Assembly: GCA_017631155.1 (NCBI GenBank)
Contig: JAGBTV010000084.1
Span: 1-64,000 of the forward strand
DNA from: Oscillospiraceae bacterium
GTDB lineage: Bacteria > Bacillota > Clostridia > Oscillospirales > Oscillospiraceae
Direction: 5' to 3'
DNA: 64,000 bases
This document shows positions 8,563-18,209 of this stretch, one piece after another (within the stretch, counting starts at the first letter, position 1; the number at the start of each line of letters is the position of its first letter). The notes below the pieces were generated by a model that did not search any database, was not told the origin of the DNA, and worked only from the letters and a program-made list of their open reading frames with translations. The translations under genes and the position numbers were made by a program.

Positions 8563-10857
8563 TTATTCTACATTCAGTTGTATCTCATCTTCTGCAACTT
8601 GAACATAAATTTTAGATATTGGTTTTTCAAAGGATTCAATGATCTTTTCAGAAATAGGATCTTCCAACACTCTTTGAATCGTACGGCGTAGGTTTCTGGC
8701 ACCGTAAACAGCAGAATACGCCTTCTTAACCAAGATATCTTTAAGTTCTTCTGTCCATACAAGTTCAAGTTCCCGGGCGGCGAGGCTTTGCTGAAGCTCC
8801 TGAAGCATAATTTCTGCAATGCCGCGGAAGTTTTCTTCCGTCAGATGATTAAATGTAATAATCTCATCCACACGGTTCAGGAATTCCGGGCGCAGAAACT
8901 CACGAAGAGCTTTCAGCGTCTTTTCTTTGACTACATCATGATCGGTTCTGCCGAATCCCATTCCGCCTACACGGCCTTCAGAGCCGGCATTAGAGGTCAT
9001 TACAATGACAGTGTTCTCAAAGTTGACAAGTCTACCTTGCGCATCTGTAATTCTACCATCATCCAAAACCTGCAAAAGCACATTCAGTACATCCGGGTGC
9101 GCTTTTTCGATTTCATCAAAAAGGACTACGCTGTAGGGGCGGCGACGAATTTTTTCTGTCAGTTGACCTGCCTCATCGTAGCCAACATAGCCGGGAGGAG
9201 AACCAATCAGTTTCGACACCGTGTGTTTTTCCATATACTCGGACATATCCAAACGAATCAAGCTGTCCACGCTGTCAAAAAGATCATCCGCAAGACGCTT
9301 TACCAATTCCGTTTTACCGACACCGGTGGATCCTACAAAAATAAAGGAAGCAGGTCTTTTCTTGGGGGAAATGCCAACTCTATGGCGACGAATTGCACGG
9401 CTTACTGCATCAACAGCCTCATCTTGACCTACGATGTGTGCTTTTAAACGATCTTTCAAGCCACTGATCTGCTTATATTCCTGTGCTTTGATCTTAGATG
9501 CCGGGATCTTGGTCCACAGTTCAATAATCCTGGCGAGATTTTCCATAGTAACAACAGGCTTCGGCCGTTGTTCCAAATCTTCAATTTTTGCAGCAATTTG
9601 GCACAATTTACTACGGATGATTGCCAAGCGTTCATAATGCTCATTTTCGGTATCCTCGGTAAGCATTTGAAGCTCAAGTTCATAATCATCCCGTTCTTTT
9701 TTCAGTTCCGCAAGATCGCTGATTTCCTTGCATCGCAAGTTAAGGTCAGAACAAGCTTCGTCCAAAAGGTCGATAGCTTTATCCGGCAAGAAACGATCTG
9801 TGATATACCGTTCAGAAAGTACAACGCATTGCCGTGCGATCTCAGGTGAGATAACCACGCCATGAAATTCAGCATAACTTTTGGAAATGCCGATCATGAT
9901 TTGAACAGCTTCCTCAATGGTAGGCTCCGAAACGGACACAGGTTGGAAACGGCGCTCTAAGGCAGCATCTTTCTCAATATACTTTCTGTATTCATTAAAT
10001 GTGGTAGCACCAATTACCTGAATCTCCCCTCGAGACAGCGCAGGCTTCAAGATATTTGCAGCATTCATGGAGCCTTCCGCATCACCGGCACCGACCAAAT
10101 TGTGAACTTCATCAATTACCAAAATAATATTGCCACACTCTTTAATCTCACCGATCAAGCTCTTCATGCGGCTTTCAAATTGTCCTCTGAACTGAGTTCC
10201 CGCAACCAATGCAGTCAAATCCAGCAAGAAAACTTCTTTGTCCCGCAGTTTATAAGGAACATCCCCTCCAGCAATTCTTTGCGCAAGGCCCTCGGCAATG
10301 GCCGTTTTACCAACACCGGGTTCACCAATAAGGCAGGGATTGTTCTTCTGTCTGCGGTTCAGAATTTGGATTACTCGCTCTGTCTCCACATCACGGCCAA
10401 TTACAGCATCCAGTTTTCCCTCTCGGGCGCGGCCGGTTAAGTTCATACAATAACTGTCTAAAAACTTATGCTTCTTCTTACCCTTTTTCCCCTTTGGTTC
10501 TTCAGTAGATTCCTGGGGTTTTTCTTTTCTTGGGATTGGAAGATCAGACTGGGCGGCATTCGTCATTCCAAACAACTGGTTCAGCATGGGGAATGTAGCA
10601 GTTTGGCTTTCAACCTCATCACCGTCAGTATCTTCCTGCTCTACCTGAGCAAACATATTACTCATCTCATCAGACAAATTATCCAAATCTTCGTCAGAGA
10701 ATCCCATTTGGCGAACAGCCTGATCGATCTGGGGAATTCCAAGGCTTCTTGCACACTTGATACAATACCCCTCATTCATCGTCACACCGTTTTCGATCTT
10801 AGAAATAAAAACAACTGCAATATTCTTTTTGCACTTACTACACAGTTTCGGCTGCAT
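8563..10857 (-). CDS. Clp protease ATP-binding subunit with N-terminal zinc finger (ClpC/ClpE type)
   Basis: A 764-residue HSP100 unfoldase that would feed proteins to ClpP. The N-terminus has a four-cysteine zinc finger (C6, C9, C32, C35) like that of ClpE or McsA instead of the usual ClpC repeat domain. The first AAA module has GEPGVGKT and VIDEVHNL, a coiled M-like segment follows ([16 protein letters not shown]), and the second module has GSTGVGKTE and [12 protein letters not shown]. The start ATG at 10857 is preceded by GAGGAGTGAGG. It is monocistronic, with its own promoter and terminator. I see no CtsR operator of the Bacillus type upstream, so stress control is not shown. ClpE is the closest named type by the finger. 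Confidence 0.9.
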   Translation of the reverse strand: MQPKLCSKCKKNIAVVFISKIENGVTMNEGYCIKCARSLGIPQIDQAVRQMGFSDEDLDNLSDEMSNMFAQVEQEDTDGDEVESQTATFPMLNQLFGMTNAAQSDLPIPRKEKPQESTEEPKGKKGKKKHKFLDSYCMNLTGRAREGKLDAVIGRDVETERVIQILNRRQKNNPCLIGEPGVGKTAIAEGLAQRIAGGDVPYKLRDKEVFLLDLTALVAGTQFRGQFESRMKSLIGEIKECGNIILVIDEVHNLVGAGDAEGSMNAANILKPALSRGEIQVIGATTFNEYRKYIEKDAALERRFQPVSVSEPTIEEAVQIMIGISKSYAEFHGVVISPEIARQCVVLSERYITDRFLPDKAIDLLDEACSDLNLRCKEISDLAELKKERDDYELELQMLTEDTENEHYERLAIIRSKLCQIAAKIEDLEQRPKPVVTMENLARIIELWTKIPASKIKAQEYKQISGLKDRLKAHIVGQDEAVDAVSRAIRRHRVGISPKKRPASFIFVGSTGVGKTELVKRLADDLFDSVDSLIRLDMSEYMEKHTVSKLIGSPPGYVGYDEAGQLTEKIRRRPYSVVLFDEIEKAHPDVLNVLLQVLDDGRITDAQGRLVNFENTVIVMTSNAGSEGRVGGMGFGRTDHDVVKEKTLKALREFLRPEFLNRVDEIITFNHLTEENFRGIAEIMLQELQQSLAARELELVWTEELKDILVKKAYSAVYGARNLRRTIQRVLEDPISEKIIESFEKPISKIYVQVAEDEIQLNVE

Positions 10858-10880
10858 TAACCTCACTCCTCTTTCAAGGA

Positions 10881-10908
10881 AATATACGATAACTGCAGTA
10901 TATCACAA
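10881..10908 (-). promoter_or_regulatory. Probable promoter of the Clp ATPase gene
   Basis: Read on the minus strand: TTGTGA, a 16-base spacer, then TATATT, ending about 25 bases before the start codon. The spacer holds CTGCAGTT, and a second CTGCAGTT overlaps the -35 region, forming a direct repeat about 17 bases apart that could be a regulator site. Confidence 0.5.
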
Positions 10909-10947
10909 CTGCAGCAAAAAAGGAAAAACAAATTATTAACTATTTTC

Positions 10948-10973
10948 ATAGGGCGGCCTTCCGGTCGCCCTAT
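10948..10973. terminator. Hairpin downstream of truA
   Basis: ATAGGGCG pairs with CGCCCTAT, extended by three inner pairs around a TTCC loop, in the short gap between truA and the Clp promoter. Neither side has a long T-run, so termination may be weak. Confidence 0.5.
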
Positions 10974-10986
10974 AAATACAATTATG

Positions 10987-11766
10987 TTACAGATGCCAAT
11001 TATTGGTACACTCAAACTTTTCGATGCCATCATCATACCAAAGATGGGTCATATATAACCCTCCTGCCGGCACGGTAGGGCCTGCTGCGGTACGGTTACC
11101 GGAATCTAGAATCTTACCGATTTCAAAGGGCTTAATTTTCCCCTCTGCAGCATAGACTACCGTTCCAGCCATGGCCCGAGCCATATTATACAGGAATCCG
11201 TTGGCGCAAACCTTAAGCCGAAGCAGATCACCATCCCGTTCAACACGGTAGTGATAAACTGTACGAACAGTAGACTTTACATCTGTACCAACAGAACGCA
11301 CTGCTGCAAAATCATGGGTTCCCACAAATTGATCCGCAGCTTCCTGCATCACTTTTTCATCCAAATGTCGGGGATAAAACCACGCGCGATTCACATAGAA
11401 GGGATCTTTTAACCTGGAATTGTAAATTAAATAAGTGTATTCTTTTTTGGCACATGAGCCAATCGCATTAAATCCGTCGTGAACCAAGAAAGCTTTTGTT
11501 ACCACGATATCGGGTGGCAAATGCGTATTCAGCGCATAAGGCAGACGATCCATCGGGATGGAAGAATTTGTACGAAAATTTGCCACATAGCATTTAGCGT
11601 GAACACCTGCATCCGTTCGGCCACAGCCGGTAACATGCACACTGTGCCCCACAACCATGGCAATCGCTTTTTCCAGCGTTTCCTGCACCGTGGACAAATT
11701 CTTCTGCATCTGCCACCCGTGATAGGCAGTACCAAGATATGTCAGAAACAGAGCGATATTCTGCAT
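10987..11766 (-). CDS. truA: tRNA pseudouridine synthase A
   Basis: TruA makes pseudouridine at positions 38-40 of the tRNA anticodon stem. The 259-residue product has the catalytic-aspartate motif GRTDAGVHA and the usual N-terminal LTYLGTAYHGWQ. The ATG at 11766 has GAGGTG just upstream, overlapping the ecfT stop. It is the last gene of the pbp1A-methyltransferase-ecfA1-ecfA2-ecfT-truA operon; truA beside the ECF module is a conserved Firmicutes arrangement. Confidence 0.96.
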   Translation of the reverse strand: MQNIALFLTYLGTAYHGWQMQKNLSTVQETLEKAIAMVVGHSVHVTGCGRTDAGVHAKCYVANFRTNSSIPMDRLPYALNTHLPPDIVVTKAFLVHDGFNAIGSCAKKEYTYLIYNSRLKDPFYVNRAWFYPRHLDEKVMQEAADQFVGTHDFAAVRSVGTDVKSTVRTVYHYRVERDGDLLRLKVCANGFLYNMARAMAGTVVYAAEGKIKPFEIGKILDSGNRTAAGPTVPAGGLYMTHLWYDDGIEKFECTNNWHL

Positions 11767-11774
11767 ACAGCACC

Positions 11775-12581
11775 TCACAGGCCAAATCTTCTCAAAACGA
11801 TCACACCGGCAAGCAAAATAACACCAATGCCATAAGCTTTGATATCCAAAAACTTATACCGAAGAAGCTTCATCTTTGTGCGTCCATCACCGCCGTGGTA
11901 GCAACGGCATTCCATGGCAGTTGCCAACTCGTCAGCACGACGAAATGCGCTGATAAAAAGCGGCACAAGAATCGGGATCAGTGCACGAACACGGTGCATG
12001 AGATTTCCTGACTCAAAATCAACACCTCTGGCTTTCTGCGCAGACATGATCTTGTCTGTTTCCTCAATCAATGTTGGAATAAACCGAAGGGCAATACACA
12101 TCATCATGCTCAGTTCGTGTACCGGCAGGCGAATCTTTTTTAACGGACTTAACAGCGACTCCAAGCCATCCGTTAGGGCTATTGGAGAGGTTGTATAGGT
12201 CAGCAAAAAAGTTCCTGTCACTAACATAAGGATACGAATCAGCATAAAAAACGCTCGAATCAATCCATCTGAAGTGATCGTAATTTTCCAAAAGGACACC
12301 AAAACCGTCCCACCGGTGGTAAAGAAGATGTTCAAAATTGCCGTAAAAAACAAAATGAAGACCAACGGCTTTAGACCTTTGATAAAGGCCTTTAAGCGCA
12401 CCCGAGAAAGCGTAATGGATACCGTCAAAAATACAAACATAACGCCGTAAGAGATCCAACTAACTGCCATAAACAGCGCAACAATGTATACAACGAGAAG
12501 CACAAGCTTTGTTCGGGGATCCAAACGATGAATGATTGATTTCCCGGGAAAAAACTGACCAAGGGTAATATCCTTAAGCAT
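11775..12581 (-). CDS. ecfT: ECF transporter transmembrane subunit EcfT
   Basis: EcfT is the membrane scaffold of the energy-coupling factor vitamin transporter; it joins the two ATPases to exchangeable substrate-binding S components. The 268-residue product has several membrane helices and the two coupling-helix motifs as AQKARGVD and FRRADELATAMECRCY (the ARG-type signature). The ATG at 12581 follows GAGGAGGTAATAGCC and overlaps the ecfA2 stop by 8 bases. No S component is encoded in the window, so this is a group II shared module. Confidence 0.95.
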   Translation of the reverse strand: MLKDITLGQFFPGKSIIHRLDPRTKLVLLVVYIVALFMAVSWISYGVMFVFLTVSITLSRVRLKAFIKGLKPLVFILFFTAILNIFFTTGGTVLVSFWKITITSDGLIRAFFMLIRILMLVTGTFLLTYTTSPIALTDGLESLLSPLKKIRLPVHELSMMMCIALRFIPTLIEETDKIMSAQKARGVDFESGNLMHRVRALIPILVPLFISAFRRADELATAMECRCYHGGDGRTKMKLLRYKFLDIKAYGIGVILLAGVIVLRRFGL

Positions 12582-13437
12582 GGCTATTACCTCCTCGCAA
12601 CTTAACCAAAGCTTCAACCGCCTGATCCATTGTATAGACCGGTGCTACATCCAGGCCCAATTTCTTCAATTCCAAGAAAATTCTGGTGAGTTCCGGAATA
12701 TCCAAACCCATTTCCAGCAATTCCAGTGCGTGGTTAAACACTTCTTGCGGTGTTCCGTCCATCACAAGCTTCGCATTGCTCATTACCATTAAACGCTGCG
12801 TGAGTCGCGCCACATCATTCATGGAATGACTCACCATCATAATGGTGGCATTTTTCTCTTTGCGGTATCTGTCAATATTTCTCAAGATATCTTCCCTGCC
12901 CGCAGGATCCAAACCGGCAGTAGGTTCGTCAAGAATTAAAACCTCAGGCTCCATAGCAATGACGCCCGCAATAGCTACACGTCTTTTTTGACCGCCGGAT
13001 AAATCAAAAGGAGAAGCCTCCAGTTGTTCTTCCGTAACACCCACAAAATCGGCTGCCTCACGAACGCGTCTGTCAATTTCGTCAGCAGAAAGTCCCATAT
13101 TCTTCGGACCGAAAGCAATATCCTTATAAACAGATTCCTCAAACAGTTGGTATTCCGGATATTGGAACACCAAACCAACACGAAATCTGGCCTGACGCGT
13201 TAACTTCTTGTCAGACCAAATATCTTTACCGTCCAAATAAATTTGCCCAGATGTCGGTTTCAGCAATCCATTTAAGTGTTGCATCAGTGTAGATTTTCCG
13301 GAGCCTGTATGTCCGATAACACCAATAAACTCACCCGGCTCCACAGAAAAAGACACCTCATCCAGCGCTCTGTGCTCAAACGGAGTACCAATACTATAAA
13401 TATGTGAAAGATTTTTCACCTGTAAAATCGGTGCCAA
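12574..13437 (-). CDS. ecfA2: ECF transporter ATPase EcfA2
   Basis: The second ATPase of the energy-coupling factor transporter. Of 287 residues, Walker A is GHTGSGKST (residues 42-50), the Q-loop region has VFQYPEYQLFE, the signature is LSGGQKRR and Walker B is LILDEPTAGLD. The FQYPEYQLF variant identifies EcfA2 against EcfA1. It lies 19 bases after ecfA1 and overlaps ecfT. Confidence 0.95.
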   Translation of the reverse strand: MAPILQVKNLSHIYSIGTPFEHRALDEVSFSVEPGEFIGVIGHTGSGKSTLMQHLNGLLKPTSGQIYLDGKDIWSDKKLTRQARFRVGLVFQYPEYQLFEESVYKDIAFGPKNMGLSADEIDRRVREAADFVGVTEEQLEASPFDLSGGQKRRVAIAGVIAMEPEVLILDEPTAGLDPAGREDILRNIDRYRKEKNATIMMVSHSMNDVARLTQRLMVMSNAKLVMDGTPQEVFNHALELLEMGLDIPELTRIFLELKKLGLDVAPVYTMDQAVEALVKLRGGNSHA

Positions 13438-13456
13438 AACACATTCCTCCCGCGGG

Positions 13457-14305
13457 TCAGACCTTTAGTGATTCATAAAGTATCTGCGCGCATTCAGTCG
13501 GATCCAGCTTATCCAACGGCAAGTTGAATCCTTTTTTATTTAACTCATTACAAAGCTCCACGGTTTCCGGAGCTGCAAGTCCAATGTTATGCAAATTTTC
13601 TACTTGTGAAAACACCAGTGACGGAGCTCCGTCAGCAACGACTTCACCGTGATCCAGAACAACAACACGATCAGCCAATGCCGCTTCATCCATATGATGG
13701 GTAATCAAAACAACAGTAATCCCCTTTTCGCGGTTCAGGTTTTGGATTGTCTTCATAACCTCTCTGCGTCCCCGGGGATCCAACATTGCGGTTGGTTCAT
13801 CCAACACAATACATTTTGGTTGCATTGCAATCACACCGGCGATAGCAATTCTTTGCTTCTGACCGCCAGACAGCAGATGCGGAGCATGCTCGCGATACTC
13901 ATACATACCAACCTGTTTCAACGCCCTATCCACTCTATTGCGGATCTCAGGACTCGAGATACCGAGATTTTCCGGGCCAAAGGCTACATCTTCCGCCACC
14001 ACATTGGCAACGATTTGGTTATCAGGATTCTGAAAAACCATTCCAACCGTGCGACGGATCGTCATCAGCATTTCATCATCTTTCGAATCCATACCATAAA
14101 CATAGACTGTACCACCCACAGGGAGTAGGATTCCGTTAAAATGCTTCGCAAGCGTTGATTTTCCACAACCATTGGGGCCAAGAACTGCCGTAAAGCTTCC
14201 GTCTTCAATTGTTAAATCTAAATTTTCAAAAACAGAAACATCCAATCCCTCATCCACGCCGGGGTAGGAATATTTAAGATGTTCAACGGATATTGCAGTA
14301 CTCAC
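13457..14305 (-). CDS. ecfA1: ECF transporter ATPase EcfA1
   Basis: The first ATPase of the energy-coupling factor transporter. Walker A is GPNGCGKST (residues 43-51), the Q-loop has VFQNPDNQIVA (the EcfA1 variant), the signature is LSGGQKQR and Walker B is CIVLDEPTAMLD. I start it at the GTG at 14305 because GGAGGAGATTTT lies directly upstream, giving 282 residues; a longer frame from 14350 lacks a site and runs into the methyltransferase gene. Confidence 0.95.
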   Translation of the reverse strand: MSTAISVEHLKYSYPGVDEGLDVSVFENLDLTIEDGSFTAVLGPNGCGKSTLAKHFNGILLPVGGTVYVYGMDSKDDEMLMTIRRTVGMVFQNPDNQIVANVVAEDVAFGPENLGISSPEIRNRVDRALKQVGMYEYREHAPHLLSGGQKQRIAIAGVIAMQPKCIVLDEPTAMLDPRGRREVMKTIQNLNREKGITVVLITHHMDEAALADRVVVLDHGEVVADGAPSLVFSQVENLHNIGLAAPETVELCNELNKKGFNLPLDKLDPTECAQILYESLKV

Positions 14306-14321
14306 AAAATCTCCTCCGCAA

Positions 14322-15188
14322 TTACGGTGTCCAACGGCCTGTTGCACCACAGGGCAGCATAATACCGGTTGAGCTGACCGGAAGACCTAATTCACCGACA
14401 GCAGTATGTCCACCGTGATTCTTACCAAATACAACATCTGAAGCATAGCCTACAGCCGAAGGTGCCAGACCGGTTGTATAGGAATTAATAATCACAAACA
14501 ACGGATTGTCTGTCAAAAGCTTGGCTGTTTCCTGCAGAAACGGGAAGAAGCTGGTTTCCATTTTCCAAATTTCACCGCTGGGACCTCTGCCATAGCTAGG
14601 CGGATCCATGATAATGCCATCATAACGTCTGCCGCGTCGAATTTCCCGCTGAATAAATTTTCCGCAATCATCCACAATCCAGTGAATCGGTCTATCAGCA
14701 AGACCGGAAGCCATAGCGTTCTCCTTTGCCCAGGCAACCATACCTTTTGATGCATCCACATGGTAAACCTCAGCGCCACCGGCTGCAGCAGCCAATGTAG
14801 CACCTCCAGAGTAGGCAAACAAATTCAAAACACGAACAGGCCTGCCGGCATTGGTAACCTTTTCGCGAATAAAATCCCAGTTAGCAGCTTGCTCCGGGAA
14901 CACGCCCGTGTGCTTAAAATTCATGGGTTTTACATTAAATGTCAAATAATCCTTGTAACGAACCTGCCAACGTTCCGGCAGGTGATGGTCAGACCAGTGA
15001 CCACCACCTGTGTTGGATCGAACATATCTGGCATCAAAGCGCCGCCAGCCGGGATGCTCTTTCGCAGTGTTCCAAATTACCTGAGGATCCGGACGAACCA
15101 GCGTATACTTGCCCCAACGCTCCAGCCGCTCTCCATCAGAGGCGTCAAGCACCTCATAATCCGTCCACTCATTGGATAACCAAACCAT
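14322..15188 (-). CDS. Class I SAM-dependent methyltransferase, RlmI/RlmK-like
   Basis: A 288-residue methyltransferase resembling the catalytic half of the 23S rRNA cytosine or guanine methyltransferases RlmI and RlmK. Motif I is NLFAYSGGATLAAAAGGAE, the acidic residue after it is in VDASKG, and motif IV is DPPSYGRG. The N-terminal PUA domain of full RlmI is absent, as in the short Firmicutes forms. The substrate is probably rRNA by family, but I cannot tell which base. It lies 10 bases after the penicillin-binding protein gene and 16 before ecfA1. Confidence 0.85.
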   Translation of the reverse strand: MVWLSNEWTDYEVLDASDGERLERWGKYTLVRPDPQVIWNTAKEHPGWRRFDARYVRSNTGGGHWSDHHLPERWQVRYKDYLTFNVKPMNFKHTGVFPEQAANWDFIREKVTNAGRPVRVLNLFAYSGGATLAAAAGGAEVYHVDASKGMVAWAKENAMASGLADRPIHWIVDDCGKFIQREIRRGRRYDGIIMDPPSYGRGPSGEIWKMETSFFPFLQETAKLLTDNPLFVIINSYTTGLAPSAVGYASDVVFGKNHGGHTAVGELGLPVSSTGIMLPCGATGRWTP

Positions 15189-15198
15189 GGTATTCTCC

Positions 15199-17922
15199 TT
15201 ACTCTTCTTCTACACTCGTACTGGTATTATAGCCTGGGTTATTCTCTAAAAACTCTTCCCAAGTTTCCTTGTTATGCAAATGACATGTTAAATATGGTTC
15301 ATAACAATGCTCATTTGCATCGCCAAAAATACCCTTAAAATCTCTATTATTACCGTTATCATCCACCAGCCAAATGTAGTTATCAGCAAGGTGGTTCTTG
15401 TATATGCCGAACTCACTGGCTTTCTCCAGCTCGCTAACCTGACTTGCAGTCATCTTTACCAGTGCACGCTTTACAATGACCGCTTTTCCGGCCTTTGCCA
15501 TCAACTTACAATACTCATTTGCAACCGCATTGCATTCCTGGCAAAACTCAACCATGGTATGGCATTCGCAACGGTTATCCGGCACATCTTCGGGATAAAC
15601 CATGGCTGTAGCAACACGAGACACTCCGCCATCATATCTGCGAGGATCGTAGTTACATGCATCCGTTGCCAGGTTGCCGCAGTCCAGGCAAACTTTTACC
15701 GTCACGAAATTATTGCTGTCAAACAATGGCATTCTTTCTTTACCTTCATGAATCGGCGCCATGACTTTTTTGAACAAGCGGCCTGCAGGGTTGGTTAAAT
15801 CACCAACCAAAACAACCGTCTCAGGTGTATCATAGCCAACCCACACAGCGCAGGTGTAATAATCGGTAAATCCACAGTACCAACGGTCTTTTGTTCCGGT
15901 AGTGGTACCGGTCTTGGCACCCACATCCTGTCCCTCAATGTCGCCGTTATAGCCGGAACCACCCTGGCGAATATCTGCGGTCGCATCCAGGCAGTAATTC
16001 ATATATTCAACAGCTTTTTCGCTAAGAATCTTCTCCGATTCCTGTTCATTGTCAATAATCAGTTCGCCGTCACTATTATAAACCTTCAGGAAGGTTCGTC
16101 CCTCGCGGTACTCTCCATTGTTGGCAAAAGTTCCGTATGCAGATGCCAGGTCACGAACCGTAACGCCCTTTGTCGGTGCACCCATGCCCAGAGGTGAATA
16201 GTTGATATCCGAAAAAACCTTACCGTTTTTGTCCACATATCTGTCAACCAAAGTAGACAAACGGAAATTATTTTTCGCAAAATCAAAGCTATAAGATGTG
16301 CCGATCTTATCCAGCGTATTAACAGCAATCGCATTAACGGAGGAAGTCACACCGGTAAGAATCACACGCTTATAGGCATACGCAAGGTCATCATTTTTGG
16401 GGAAGGCACTTTCATCGGTATAGAAGAGCGGCAAATCAGAAATCACCGTTGCCGGTGTAATAACGCCCAATTCAAATGCAGGCGCATATACACTGACCGG
16501 TTTTAGCGAGGAACCAGGCTGTAACTTCGCATCCGTAGCACGGTTAAAAGCATCATGGTCGGTCTTCTCGCCTACACCACCGGCCATTGCAACAATGTCA
16601 CCGGTTCGATTATCAACGATAACCATAGCAGATTGAAGCTGTTGAACGCTGCGGTCTTCAGGAATTTCCGTCAAATCCGTATAAATTTTGTCAACCTGCT
16701 TTTGCACATTCATATCCAAAGTGGAATAGATATGATATCCGCCCCGGCTGATCACTTGCATATAGATTTTCTTGCTTTCGGAATTCCATTCGACGCCGTT
16801 CATCTCTGCTAATTGTTGAGCAACGTCTTCAAGAACTGTATCAACAAACCAGGAATAAACATACTGAGAGGCATCTTTATCAAAAACAGCTTCTGTACCA
16901 CATTGAGGACAATAGTGCAGTTCCTCTTTTAATACATAGCTGCCAACAGAACCACGATAACCACATTCACTGTTGGTGCACACCGCCAGCTTATCCTCAG
17001 GGGCAATGCCACTTTTAAATACAATCTCCTGATTATAAGCCTCTTGGTATTCCTCTTCCGTCAGATAGCCATACTCTTTCATCATATACAAAGTATTGAC
17101 TTGTCTTTCTCTGTTCTTCTCCGCACCGGTTTGGCCGTCTTTATCCAATACGGTTCGATAAGGGTTAAACATGGAAGGGTTGTTCGTAATGCTTATTAAA
17201 CTGGCACATTCTGCCGTTGTCAGCAATTCCAGCTCTTTTCCATAGTAATTTTCTGCTGCAGCCTTTACGCCATAACAATTTTGTCCAAAAAATATGATAT
17301 TCAGGTACCACTCCATGATAACCTGTTTATCATAAAGTCTTTCAAATTCCGCTGCACGGAAAATTTCCAAAACCTTACGCTGAACAGTAAAACTGTCTTC
17401 CTTAAATACATTTTTAATCAGCTGTTGGGTAATCGTTGATCCGCCAAACTCGCTGCTTCCGCCCATAAACATATTTAAGCAAGCTTTAATGGTTGTGACC
17501 CAGTCAACACCCTGGTGCTCAAAGAAACGATGGTCCTCAATCGCAACCGCCGCATGAACCAAATCCTTGGGAATATTCTCATATGTGACCCAGTCACGAT
17601 TTGCGGAAGAATATACCTTTTGCAAAATCTCGATATCTTCACCATTCAAATAGTAAACATAAGAGTTTTGTTCCAGGTCAAAGGTTTCCAATTGTACATT
17701 GGCAGTAGGGATAATCTCTTCCTCAAAGTAATTCGACAAAATGGTCACAAAACCCAAAACACATACAACTGCAACAACAAAAACTGTGGCCACAGCACCT
17801 AGTATAATTTTGATAGCAGAATGGGCGCTGGTCCAAAGTCCGTGAAGAAAACGCAGATATACTGTCGGTTTCCAAACTTGGCGAAACACGCGCTTTTTTC
17901 CTTGATTGTTATCTTGTGTCAT
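15199..17922 (-). CDS. Class A penicillin-binding protein (PBP1A type) with a four-cysteine insert
   Basis: A bifunctional peptidoglycan glycosyltransferase-transpeptidase of 907 residues. It has a cytoplasmic basic tail, a membrane helix at about 37-62, a GT51 domain with IEDHRFFEHQG (catalytic E129) and GGSTITQQL, and a transpeptidase domain with SSLK (S471), SVN (528-530) and KTG (670-672). Between the domains lies an insert with C315, C320, C338 and C341 that looks like a zinc ribbon. More cysteines lie in the C-terminal tail (CLDCGNLATDACN and CQECNAVANEYC). The ATG at 17922 follows GGAGGTACCTC. It heads the operon down to truA. Confidence 0.93.
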   Translation of the reverse strand: MTQDNNQGKKRVFRQVWKPTVYLRFLHGLWTSAHSAIKIILGAVATVFVVAVVCVLGFVTILSNYFEEEIIPTANVQLETFDLEQNSYVYYLNGEDIEILQKVYSSANRDWVTYENIPKDLVHAAVAIEDHRFFEHQGVDWVTTIKACLNMFMGGSSEFGGSTITQQLIKNVFKEDSFTVQRKVLEIFRAAEFERLYDKQVIMEWYLNIIFFGQNCYGVKAAAENYYGKELELLTTAECASLISITNNPSMFNPYRTVLDKDGQTGAEKNRERQVNTLYMMKEYGYLTEEEYQEAYNQEIVFKSGIAPEDKLAVCTNSECGYRGSVGSYVLKEELHYCPQCGTEAVFDKDASQYVYSWFVDTVLEDVAQQLAEMNGVEWNSESKKIYMQVISRGGYHIYSTLDMNVQKQVDKIYTDLTEIPEDRSVQQLQSAMVIVDNRTGDIVAMAGGVGEKTDHDAFNRATDAKLQPGSSLKPVSVYAPAFELGVITPATVISDLPLFYTDESAFPKNDDLAYAYKRVILTGVTSSVNAIAVNTLDKIGTSYSFDFAKNNFRLSTLVDRYVDKNGKVFSDINYSPLGMGAPTKGVTVRDLASAYGTFANNGEYREGRTFLKVYNSDGELIIDNEQESEKILSEKAVEYMNYCLDATADIRQGGSGYNGDIEGQDVGAKTGTTTGTKDRWYCGFTDYYTCAVWVGYDTPETVVLVGDLTNPAGRLFKKVMAPIHEGKERMPLFDSNNFVTVKVCLDCGNLATDACNYDPRRYDGGVSRVATAMVYPEDVPDNRCECHTMVEFCQECNAVANEYCKLMAKAGKAVIVKRALVKMTASQVSELEKASEFGIYKNHLADNYIWLVDDNGNNRDFKGIFGDANEHCYEPYLTCHLHNKETWEEFLENNPGYNTSTSVEEE

Positions 17923-18003
17923 GAGGTACCTCCAAAGCGGAAAAAGATGGTTGAACAATCATATTCACACGCATCAACATAATCAAATGTTACTATCTAT
18001 ATA

Positions 18004-18012
18004 ATTATAGCA
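18004..18012 (-). promoter_or_regulatory. Extended -10 promoter for the penicillin-binding protein operon
   Basis: On the minus strand TGCTATAAT is an extended -10 box; the -35 position is weak (TTTCGT at 17 bases). It lies about 82 bases before the pbp1A start in the divergent 17923-18209 region, which holds no gene. Confidence 0.6.
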
Positions 18013-18147
18013 TATCCTGCCCAAAAACGAAAGCCCCAATTTGTGAATAATCTTGAAAACTTACAATACAGTAATTATATGACGCAATTCGTCAAAATAA
18101 AATTTTCTATGCAATTCTTTTGTTGAATTACGAAAAAGATTTTCACT

Positions 18148-18176
18148 TGATTTTCAACGCAATACCCGTTACAATT
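18148..18176 (+). promoter_or_regulatory. Promoter of the DUF1292 gene
   Basis: TTGATT, a 17-base spacer, TACAAT. The expected transcript start is near 18183, shortly before the ribosome binding site, which rules out the longer reading frame starting at 18120. Confidence 0.7.
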
Positions 18177-18209
18177 TATATAGATACCAAAAATCGGGGT
18201 GATATTATT

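Noticed and set aside
18079..18096. TGACG-CAATT-CGTCA inverted repeat between pbp1A and the DUF1292 gene
   Set aside because: Five-base arms in AT-rich intergenic sequence are expected by chance, and the position fits neither promoter well.
18120..18209. N-terminal extension of the DUF1292 protein
   Set aside because: A good promoter (18148-18176) lies inside the extension, and the family begins at the TTG at 18210.
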